From the NCBI GenBank assembly GCA_049613665.1, contig JBMZCV010000220.1, positions 1 to 7,240 of the forward strand: DNA of 7,240 bases. The letters run 5' to 3'. Both the position numbers and the translations under genes were made by a program. Origin of the DNA: JBMZCV01 sp049613665 (GTDB lineage Bacteria > Bacteroidota > Bacteroidia > Chitinophagales > UBA2359). How positions within the stretch are numbered: the first letter of the stretch is position 1; every line of letters starts with the position of its first letter. Shown here piece after piece: positions 1-5,569 of the stretch. The notes under the pieces are model-generated. The model made no database searches. It had not been told where the DNA came from and saw nothing but the letters and a program-made list of their open reading frames with translations.

Positions 1-48
1 TTCGACACCCCACCTGTCAGGTTTTCAATGTAATGTTTTATCTAAGGA

Positions 49-84
49 TTGGTATTAAACACCAACTTCCCTATTAATTATAGG
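49..84. other. Two adjacent small hairpins downstream of the VOC gene
   Basis: Two short inverted repeats lie back to back beyond the VOC stop codon. TTGGT (49-53) pairs with ACCAA (61-65) around a 7-base loop, and CCTAT (70-74) pairs with ATAGG (80-84) around a 5-base loop. Each stem is only 5 bp and neither is followed by a T tract on the minus strand, so a terminator role for the VOC transcript is possible but weak. The remaining bases 1-48 show nothing I can name. Confidence 0.25.
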
Positions 85-88
85 TAAT

Positions 89-98
89 GTTAGCAGTA
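89..98. repeat. Inverted-repeat copy 1 flanking the VOC gene
   Basis: GTTAGCAGTA here is the exact reverse complement of TACTGCTAAC at 643-652. The two copies bracket the VOC reading frame, one 16 bases past its stop codon and the other about 77 bases before its first possible start. Such borders resemble those of a mobile cassette. The bases do not fit the integron attC core consensus (GTTRRRY / RYYYAAC), so the role is unknown. Confidence 0.4.
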
Positions 99-113
99 GA
101 TTCTTTTTCGCCT

Positions 114-566
114 TCATCTCACAGATTGATGCAATGCAATTCTATTTCCTTCGCTATCTTCAAATTCAGCAACAAAACCTAAATCACCATTTGAAGTTTT
201 AGGATAAAGCATTCGCCCACCCTCTTTTATTGCCAATAACAATGTTTTTTCAATGTTATCTGTTCTAAAATAAATTACAACTCCGTTCTTTGTCGGCTTA
301 TAAATCTCTCCTTTAGCCAATGCTCCTGAAATTCCGAGATTACTGTCAGTAAATGGAAACAAAGCCATTTCATTTTTGTCAATAGTTGCCTTTTCAAATT
401 TGAAATTAAAAACGGAACTGTAAAATTTTGTTGCTCTAGCAATATCTGTTACTGGTATTTCAAAATAAACAACAGGATTATACGATTTATTCATTGCATT
501 TATGTTTGATAACTGATTTTTTTGTTGGTTTGAAGTTTCAGTTTTATGATTGCACGAAATAGTCAT
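114..566 (-). CDS. VOC-superfamily (glyoxalase/bleomycin-resistance fold) protein
   Basis: The protein has the small two-repeat VOC fold: a first beta-alpha-beta-beta-beta unit opening with VVYFEIPVTDIARATKFY, and a second unit from about GVVIYFRTDNIEKT to the end, closing with FEDSEGNRIALH. This matches stand-alone PhnB/CFP32-like VOC proteins, whose substrates are mostly unknown; they bind a metal or a small molecule at the dimer interface. I cannot assign a reaction. The longest frame gives 150 residues (start at 566), but the domain begins at an internal Met whose codon ends at 494, giving 126 residues, the usual family length. The extra 24 residues are Asn/Gln/Lys/Ser-rich and open with MTISCNHK, which looks like a lipoprotein cleavage site whose signal peptide has been lost. 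A start at 494 is at least as likely. The paired-cysteine features of ArsI arsenic lyases are absent, so a link to the arsenic genes is not supported. The gene stands alone, 304 bases from the DUF262 gene. Confidence 0.82.
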   Translation of the reverse strand: MTISCNHKTETSNQQKNQLSNINAMNKSYNPVVYFEIPVTDIARATKFYSSVFNFKFEKATIDKNEMALFPFTDSNLGISGALAKGEIYKPTKNGVVIYFRTDNIEKTLLLAIKEGGRMLYPKTSNGDLGFVAEFEDSEGNRIALHQSVR

Positions 567-642
567 ACAACATAAAAAGTGAGTATTTTTGCCTAATTAT
601 TAAATTTCTTATTTATCATCAAATTTTATTTCATCTTAAAAT

Positions 643-652
643 TACTGCTAAC
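643..652. repeat. Inverted-repeat copy 2 flanking the VOC gene
   Basis: TACTGCTAAC is the exact reverse complement of the copy at 89-98. It lies upstream of the VOC gene and overlaps the left arm of the hairpin at 647-673. See the partner entry for interpretation. Confidence 0.4.
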
Positions 653-673
653 GGTTTCGCATCATCGTTTAGC
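647..673. other. Bulged hairpin GCTAACG...CGTTTAGC upstream of VOC gene
   Basis: GCTAACG (647-653) pairs with CGTTTAGC (666-673), with one unpaired T, around a 12-base loop (654-665). The left arm includes part of the VOC-flanking inverted repeat. A hairpin with a bulged base beside a single-gene unit recalls a recombination site or a palindromic intergenic repeat. Neither identity can be shown from one copy. Confidence 0.35.
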
Positions 674-778
674 TGACATGACCATTATATGTTGTATTCT
701 CGGTCGTTTTCTTTTTATCAAAGGCTTAAATATACTATTTTTTTAGGCTAAGATGGCCAACATTTGCAAATTTTATAG

Positions 779-829
779 CCTTTTGAGCTGAAAAAGAGTA
801 TGTTTACTTTGCCAAAAGGTGTTTTTTTT
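779..829 (+). terminator. Terminator-like hairpin with T8 tract
   Basis: CCTTTTG (779-785) is complementary to CAAAAGG (813-819). Further pairing is possible inside the loop (AAAG...TA with TACTTT), and the structure is followed by eight T at 822-829. The T tract fits termination on the plus strand, yet no plus-strand gene is visible. On the minus strand the hairpin lies about 50 bases beyond the DUF262 stop and could end that transcript without a T tract. The long loop makes the call tentative. Confidence 0.35.
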
Positions 830-870
830 ATTAAGCTGACAATTGTTATAAAAAATGTCAGAACCATTGT

Positions 871-2562
871 TTATAGGTGTTCAATTAAAAAATTCACTAT
901 CTTTTCTTTACGCTTCCCAATTAGTTCTTTTGTCCAAACTTGGCTTTCAGCAGTCATTCTTTGAACTTCTCTTTGCTGCTCTAAATGATTATAACTATTT
1001 CGCTTTTCAACAAAAGGTTTATTACCAACTGAACAGTTATGTGATTTTGAAAGTAATAGATAATTACCCAAACAGTTTATATATTGATTTTTAAACTCTT
1101 CATCATAACTTGAATATCCTGCTTCTGGGCGTTCAGTTTGAGGTGCAATATGTTCTAATTCAGGACTCTGTATGCTGTCAAATCTTGTGAAAGAATAACC
1201 ATTCTTCCCTTGCGATTCAAGATAATTTTCATATTTCCAAAGTAAGAACTTAGCAATAGAATGATTTATCACTCCTTGTGTTGCTTTTTTTAATTCTTCA
1301 TTATTCCAATATGACCACCAGTACACCTCATAACCAACATTTTTAATGTAACTTACTCTATCGAATATAGGTTGAACATGTGAGTTTTCAGAAGAAAATT
1401 TTTGATAAATATCGTTTAATCTTGAAGTCATATCAGCTCTTGTTCCTATCAGCCTGTTTCTTAGAATTAATGATTCAAGGTGAGAACATAAATCAGCAAT
1501 CGTATTTTTTGAGAGCCCAAATTTATAGGCTTTAATAATGAAAGGAATTGCAATTCCTATTCTTCCAACAGACACAAGGGAATGAATATCAATGTGTTCT
1601 TTTTCATCTTTGCTAAAAAAAGTGGTTAGGTGTTCGAAACTCACTTTTAGTGAATAGGTAAACGATTTAACGAATGCTATCGCATTATCTTCGGATAAAA
1701 TTTTATTGATTTTTTCGATGGCATTAGTTTCCCACAATGAATTAAAATGGACACGAAGCGTATAAACTAAGACATCATCTTCACTTATTTTATATTCAAT
1801 TGCAGAAATGGATTTATAAATATTTTCAAACCGAGTTTTGATTTCCTTTATTAATGCTTCTTTCTCTTCTCTGCCATGTAGATGAACATAAAACATAAAT
1901 TGTGCTTTAATTATCTCCAAGTTAGAAGGTTTTTTGCCTCGGTTATTTTGAAAGATAAACATCTGTATTGCTTCCGACTCATCAGTTACAGGATGTGTAG
2001 TGCAAGAAGCATTTTGAATGGTATCCAACATTTTATTCAAATACTCTACGTCCTTATTTGATAGATATTTGGTGAAAAAATCAAATGCTTTAACTATTCG
2101 TTTTGCTGATACTGTATCAAGGCCGTTTTTATCTTTTTTTATCCTGTCAATTACATAATCTTTAAATAATTGATTGTCATATTGAACGGTTGAAAATCGA
2201 TAAGTAGAATTTCTTTTGATGATGTCTTCATAGGTTTCTTGCTCTTTTTCTGATAATTTTCTAATTGATTTTAAACGATTGAAGATTGCAGACAAGAAAA
2301 TAATAATAGTTGTTAATCTTTGTTGTCCATCAATTATTCCAAATTTACTATCAGGTTTCTCCTCAAATAAAAAATGCCCAAAATAATACTTAGATTTTAT
2401 TTTACTGCTGTTGTATTCTTCCAAATCTGAGAGAAAGACATTAACCTGTTTTGGCGAATTATTACTTTCAGATTCAGTTTCCCATGAATATGCTCTTTGA
2501 TAATTAGGAACAAACAACTTGTTTCCTTGAAATACTTTTTTTATATATGTTGATGCTTCCAT
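871..2562 (-). CDS. DUF262/DUF1524 protein, GmrSD-type (type IV restriction-like) nuclease
   Basis: This is a 563-residue single chain with both halves of a GmrS-GmrD enzyme. The N-terminal DUF262 (ParB/sulfiredoxin-like NTPase fold) shows VPNYQRAYSW at 18-27 and the signature DGQQRLTT at 78-85, followed by the conserved block FQNNRGKKPSNLEIIKAQFM around 204-223. The C-terminal DUF1524 HNH-type nuclease shows LEHIAPQ at 469-475 (likely catalytic His471), then a CLGNYLLLS segment at 497-505 and NKPFVEKR at 514-521. In characterised relatives the NTPase half senses nucleotide and modified phage DNA, and the HNH half cuts it. GmrSD attacks glucosylated hydroxymethylcytosine DNA, while SspE acts with phosphorothioate marking. 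No DNA-modification genes are visible here, so a solitary type IV-like anti-phage role is the best inference and the DNA target is unknown. All key motifs are present and the length is normal, so it looks intact. It starts 58 bases after the end of the aquaporin remnant and may share its transcript. Confidence 0.88.
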   Translation of the reverse strand: MEASTYIKKVFQGNKLFVPNYQRAYSWETESESNNSPKQVNVFLSDLEEYNSSKIKSKYYFGHFLFEEKPDSKFGIIDGQQRLTTIIIFLSAIFNRLKSIRKLSEKEQETYEDIIKRNSTYRFSTVQYDNQLFKDYVIDRIKKDKNGLDTVSAKRIVKAFDFFTKYLSNKDVEYLNKMLDTIQNASCTTHPVTDESEAIQMFIFQNNRGKKPSNLEIIKAQFMFYVHLHGREEKEALIKEIKTRFENIYKSISAIEYKISEDDVLVYTLRVHFNSLWETNAIEKINKILSEDNAIAFVKSFTYSLKVSFEHLTTFFSKDEKEHIDIHSLVSVGRIGIAIPFIIKAYKFGLSKNTIADLCSHLESLILRNRLIGTRADMTSRLNDIYQKFSSENSHVQPIFDRVSYIKNVGYEVYWWSYWNNEELKKATQGVINHSIAKFLLWKYENYLESQGKNGYSFTRFDSIQSPELEHIAPQTERPEAGYSSYDEEFKNQYINCLGNYLLLSKSHNCSVGNKPFVEKRNSYNHLEQQREVQRMTAESQVWTKELIGKRKEKIVNFLIEHL

Positions 2563-2620
2563 TCTTTAATTTTAAATTATTGTCAATTCAGGTAGTAGTG
2601 TTTTTTTCTTTCATTAAATT

Positions 2621-3188
2621 TCATGTCAAACTTGTGAATATAGCCCCAATTATCGGGGCAATTATATAAATCCATAGTTCGGAAATATGAAACTATCGCA
2701 GGATTCATTGATACTCCTGCAAACATGGCTTTCAACATGACCGTTGCCCCAACTGCCAATCCTGTAAATTGATTGACTGTTTTGTTTTGGCTGACGAGCA
2801 AAATTACAACTATCAACAAATACGTCAGAATAATCTCTAAAATAAACGATTGTTGCCCTTAAATTTTTGTGTTCTGTAAAAAGAAGTTTCAAAATTCCTG
2901 ATGCTAAAAACGCACCTAATAGTTGAGCAAGAGTATATCCCAATAAATTCTTTTTCTCAAATCTACCTGTAAAGGAAAAAACTATCGAAACAGCAGGGTT
3001 GATATGTGTCCCTGAAATATTCCCAAATGTATAAAATCATTACAGTTACAATCAAACCAAAAGTAATTGCAACCCCAACATGGCTTATTGTTCCGCTTGT
3101 AGCATCGTTAATCACAATCGCACCTGTACCACAAAACACAAGTGCAAATATTCCAATTAAGTAGTCGTTCAGAATTTTTTTTGAGCAT
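2621..3188 (-). pseudogene. Broken aquaporin / MIP-family channel gene
   Basis: Reading across frames recovers most of an aquaporin, with both Asn-Pro-Ala half-helices. The segments in order are: a first helix with LIGIFALVFCGTGAIVI; GNISGTHINPAVSIVFSF with the first NPA; GYTLAQLLGAFLASGILKLLF; FILEIILTYLLIVVILLVSQ; KAMFAGVSMNPA with the second NPA; and the typical end WIYIIAPIIGAIFTSLT with a TGA stop. At least four frame breaks separate them. They are an 8-T run (3175-3182) just after the ATG where seven would keep frame, an extra base at the four-A run 3033-3036, a break with apparent loss of several codons near 2846-2852, and loss of sequence just after the second NPA (about 2684-2699). 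The Arg that normally follows this NPA is missing. The gene lies downstream of arsC in the same direction. Aquaporins in ars operons can release arsenite from the cell, which is the likely ancestral role. No functional channel should be made as the sequence stands. Confidence 0.88.
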
Positions 3189-3207
3189 TTTAGAATAAGA
3201 TAATGCC

Positions 3208-3234
3208 TTGAGTTTTAATGTGTTAGCAACTCAA
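3208..3234. other. Hairpin in the leader of the aquaporin remnant
   Basis: TTGAGTT (3208-3214) pairs perfectly with AACTCAA (3228-3234) around a 13-base loop, between arsC and the aquaporin remnant. No T tract follows on the minus strand. It could be a leader structure or a leftover end of the arsC transcript. The role is unproven. Confidence 0.3.
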
Positions 3235-3287
3235 TAAATACCTTGTCATCCTATTATTTTTTATCTAACATTTTGTGAATAAGCTCT

Positions 3288-3300
3288 AGTACTTGGTACT
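3288..3300. promoter_or_regulatory. Palindromic operator-like site upstream of the aquaporin remnant
   Basis: AGTAC-TTG-GTACT is a perfect 5+5 palindrome with a 3-base centre. It lies 12 bases beyond the arsC stop and about 100 bases upstream of the aquaporin start. Its reverse complement differs at only one of 13 positions from a site directly upstream of arsC (3975-3987). Two such sites, each before one gene of the same arsenic module, suggest operators for one dimeric repressor, perhaps of ArsR or HxlR type. No such regulator gene is in the window. Confidence 0.45.
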
Positions 3301-3312
3301 CAATTTAGTGAT

Positions 3313-3960
3313 TTAGTCATTATTTTTGATTTGATTGAGTGAAAAAAGAATTTCCCTACCAATTTGTTTCACTCTTTCATCATATTTTTCTTGTTCTAAA
3401 TCGGTATCATCAAAATTCTTGGGGTCATCATAAGGCAAAGACAATCGAAAATCACAGCCAAAAACTATGGGGCAGTCTTGGTCTGCACTTGAACAAACCA
3501 TTATTGCTGCAAAATTTTCTCTTGGATTTGGTTCATCTTCATACTTCTTTGAAAATGCGTTGTATGGCTGCATTTTATACTTCCAATTGATTTCATAAAT
3601 TGGATTCTCATCTGTTTCATTTTGAGTAGATATTTCAAATCCAATTCTTTGAAATGCGTTGACAGCTCGAATGTTAAATGCCGTAGCTTCTGTTCCTCCT
3701 GAAAAAGTTTCAATCTTAGACAGTCCATAATAATCTGCTCCGATTGCTAACCACAATTGCCCGATGTGACTTCTTCTTGAATTATGGGTGCAAATGACGA
3801 TTAGCTTAGGCGTTTTATTTGCTTTTATTTTACTCGAAATATAGCCTCCTAACGAAATTAGTTTTTCCTTTCGCTCTTCTGGAATTAAGCTAAATTCCTG
3901 TTCGAGTGTCTGACAAAATTTATTTACTTCTACACTTAATGTTTCCTTTTTAGTGTCCAT
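3313..3960 (-). CDS. arsC: Thioredoxin-type arsenate reductase (LMW-PTPase fold)
   Basis: The protein reduces arsenate to arsenite in the cytoplasm using a cascade of three cysteines. Counting from the start chosen here (215 residues), the phosphatase loop is CTHNSRR at 57-63 (nucleophile Cys57, Arg63). The redox pair sits in CSSADQDCP as Cys156 and Cys163, the same C-x6-C spacing as Cys82/Cys89 of the S. aureus pI258 enzyme. A DDP motif (Asp179-Pro180) supplies the likely general acid. It is longer than classic ArsC (about 130 residues) because of a helical N-terminal extension of about 50 residues and an insertion around 113-148. Both are usual, as far as I recall, in Bacteroidota homologues, which are often labelled protein-tyrosine-phosphatase. 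An upstream start at 4005 exists, but it would place the palindrome at 3975-3987 inside the coding region. The Met at 3960 follows an A-rich leader typical of this phylum and is preferred. An aquaporin remnant follows, and no arsR, acr3 or arsB is visible. Confidence 0.87.
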   Translation of the reverse strand: MDTKKETLSVEVNKFCQTLEQEFSLIPEERKEKLISLGGYISSKIKANKTPKLIVICTHNSRRSHIGQLWLAIGADYYGLSKIETFSGGTEATAFNIRAVNAFQRIGFEISTQNETDENPIYEINWKYKMQPYNAFSKKYEDEPNPRENFAAIMVCSSADQDCPIVFGCDFRLSLPYDDPKNFDDTDLEQEKYDERVKQIGREILFSLNQIKNND

Positions 3961-3974
3961 ATTATTTTTATTTA

Positions 3975-3987
3975 AGTACCAAGTGCT
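3975..3987. promoter_or_regulatory. Palindromic operator-like site just upstream of arsC
   Basis: AGTAC-CAA-GTGCT is a palindrome with one mismatch, lying 15-27 bases before the arsC start codon. It matches the reverse complement of the site at 3288-3300 at 12 of 13 positions. Its place between the likely promoter and the start codon suits a repressor site. No confident -7/-33 promoter could be drawn around it. Confidence 0.45.
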
Positions 3988-4267
3988 ATGTATATAAAAT
4001 ATCAACTATTTCCGCTTTGACACTACTATGGCAAGATGTGAGAAATGACACGGTTTATATTTCTAAAACTACGGTAGCTCATAACTTTTTATATTTGTCA
4101 ATTTTGGCTAGAAAATACATCATTTCTTTCATTAACAAATATCTGGTTTTCTGATAATTTGGGTAATAAATAAAAACAATTAGTTGGTATAAAGTTTTTG
4201 CGTCATTTTTTAGATTTGTTGTCAAACGGAAGAAGATGGAAATATTGCGTCTAAAAACTAGATATAT
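3988..4267. other. Spacer between arsC and permease genes, no gene seen
   Basis: This AT-rich stretch has stop codons in every frame I read, and I recognise no protein fragment in it, including any trace of arsR or a transposase. A TATATTTG at about 4089-4096 on the plus strand fits the Bacteroidota -7 box, but there is no matching -33 TTG and no gene follows. It presumably holds the arsC promoter. Confidence 0.4.
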
Positions 4268-4296
4268 GAAAAATATTAATCGGCTACAAGCTAATC
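4267..4296 (-). terminator. Weak intrinsic terminator at the permease stop codon
   Basis: On the minus strand ATTAGCT (4289-4295, overlapping the TAG stop) pairs with AGCCGAT (4279-4285) around a 3-base loop, with one mismatch and one G-T pair. A T-rich run, TAATATTTTTCA (complement of 4267-4278), follows. The order of stem then T tract fits an intrinsic terminator of the permease gene, although the stem is poor. Confidence 0.35.
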
Positions 4297-5406
4297 AATA
4301 TCCGCAATACGATATTCCTTTTTGGGAGGTTCTATAAAGCCTGTTTCGATAAGAATTTCGCTAACAATCACTCGCACAATTGTATAGCAAGGAATAGCTA
4401 AAACCATTCCTCCAATACCTGCCAAAGTAGCTGCTACCCAAACCAATAGAAAAATCTCTAAAGGATGTGCTTTTATGCTACTAGAAAAAATAATAGGCTG
4501 AAATAAACTGTTGTCTAGCAATTGAACACTCAAAAAGACAGACATTATTTTCACAACAAAAGGAAATAAATTAGTATAACTTACCAATTCAGGAATGCCT
4601 GTTGTTATAGCAACGAAAAGTCCAAAGACCATTCCAATAATAGGCCCAAGATATGGAATAATATTAATCATGCCAGCGAAAAAGCCTATTAACAAAGCAT
4701 TTGGCACACCGATAACCAACATTCCAATTGTAATGAGTGAGGTGATTAAAGTTATTTGTATAAAAACGCCAATAAAATAGCGTGTCAATAATTGTTGTGT
4801 AGTGCGAACAATATGATGATAGCTTTTTTCGAGATGCTTCGGCACTAGCATAAGAGCAAAGTTGTAGAACTTTTGGCTATCAATCAAGAAAAAGAAAGTC
4901 ATAAATGTGACTGAGAAAACGGCTGCAAAAATGCTTCCTATTGTTCCAAAAACAGAGCCAAAGATATTCGGAATATTTGACATGCTAAATAGTGATGTAA
5001 TGCCTTCTTGCAGCAAAATAGTTGCATTCACTTTGTTGTCGCCAAACTGATATTGTTGTAGCATCGCATCTATTTCTGTCAATGGTTTGGCGAGTGAAGT
5101 GGCCAAATCCTGAAATTTGATACTTGAAATAACTTTCACTTCCTCAATAATAAGTGGTAAGAACAAACTAATAAAGCCAAAAATAATAGCGTAGTAACTC
5201 AACAAGGTTAAGACTGCACAAAGCGAAGTAGGCATATTAAAACGCCCAATTTTTATACGACGCAGTATATTGTAAATAGGCCGTCCTAAGAGCGAAAAAA
5301 TGCCTGCAATCAGTATATAAGTTAAAATCGTACTAAGATAAAAAATACCATAAACGATAATAAAAATGAAAGCTAAGGTGGCAATAAGTTTCAAAAAATT
5401 TTTCAT
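4291..5406 (-). CDS. AI-2E family (PerM/TqsA-like) membrane permease
   Basis: This 371-residue inner-membrane protein belongs to the AI-2E transporter family (PF01594). Hydrophobic segments appear at about 8-45 (two helices), 60-90, 148-175, 212-268 (several), 281-297 and 315-350. A soluble part lies at about 90-145, as usual in the family. The signature region is clear: GFFAGMINIIPYLGPIIG at about 241-258, then QLLDNSLFQPIIFS at 295-308 and PLEIFLLVWVAATLAGIGGM at 315-334. Members have been linked to autoinducer-2 export (TqsA) or to Na+/H+ exchange, and in Bacteroidota the substrate is generally unknown. A GTG at 5440-5442 would add 12 residues (ending NS before MKNF). The ATG at 5404-5406 begins the typical hydrophobic start MKNFLKLIATLAFIF and is preferred, though neither start has a clear Shine-Dalgarno. 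The GH1 gene lies 163 bases upstream in the same direction, with no strong terminator between them, so co-transcription is possible. Confidence 0.9.
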   Translation of the reverse strand: MKNFLKLIATLAFIFIIVYGIFYLSTILTYILIAGIFSLLGRPIYNILRRIKIGRFNMPTSLCAVLTLLSYYAIIFGFISLFLPLIIEEVKVISSIKFQDLATSLAKPLTEIDAMLQQYQFGDNKVNATILLQEGITSLFSMSNIPNIFGSVFGTIGSIFAAVFSVTFMTFFFLIDSQKFYNFALMLVPKHLEKSYHHIVRTTQQLLTRYFIGVFIQITLITSLITIGMLVIGVPNALLIGFFAGMINIIPYLGPIIGMVFGLFVAITTGIPELVSYTNLFPFVVKIMSVFLSVQLLDNSLFQPIIFSSSIKAHPLEIFLLVWVAATLAGIGGMVLAIPCYTIVRVIVSEILIETGFIEPPKKEYRIADID

Positions 5407-5569
5407 ACTATTGAGCAAAAGAGTGTGAGTGCCAAGAAGCACTACTATTTATTATAAGAACGATTTAGGCTAAAGAATTATCATTTCTGCAACTTGTAGA
5501 ATAAATTTGTCAGACTGCTTACTTAGATGATTTTTTAACCTAAATTGCTGCACCCTAAGTAGCGAAAAG

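Larger units (their letters stand above)
567..870. other. Intergenic spacer with hairpins, no gene
   Basis: This 304-base AT-rich gap separates the VOC gene from the DUF262 stop codon. I see no convincing reading frame on either strand. It contains one copy of the inverted repeat that flanks the VOC gene (643-652), a bulged hairpin (647-673), and a larger hairpin followed by eight T on the plus strand (779-829). AGCTGACA occurs twice (671-678 and 834-841), which may be chance. No clear Bacteroidota promoter (TTG / TAnnTTTG) could be placed for the VOC gene. Confidence 0.5.

Noticed and set aside
114..566. ArsI-type organoarsenical lyase belonging to the arsenic module
   Set aside because: It shares the VOC fold, but I see no paired-cysteine arsenic site in the domain, and the DUF262 gene lies between it and arsC.
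89..673. Integron attC sites around the VOC gene
   Set aside because: TGCTAAC / GTTAGCA do not fit RYYYAAC / GTTRRRY, no paired site of normal length is seen, and there is no integrase. Kept only as an inverted repeat.
855..1094. Open frame of 79 codons on the plus strand
   Set aside because: It is antisense to the conserved nuclease end of the DUF262 gene and resembles no protein I know. It is a shadow frame.
2583..2943. Two overlapping minus-strand frames as separate small membrane proteins
   Set aside because: Both are pieces of one aquaporin in different frames. Their out-of-frame ends carry no family similarity.
3222..3228. Third GTTAGCA copy as part of the VOC-flanking repeat family
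   Set aside because: Only seven bases agree. That is expected about once by chance in a window of this length on two strands.
3961..4005. N-terminal extension of ArsC starting at 4005
   Set aside because: It adds 15 residues (MIFYIHSTWYLNKNN) unlike the family and would translate through the palindromic site. The A-rich leader before 3960 suits a start there.
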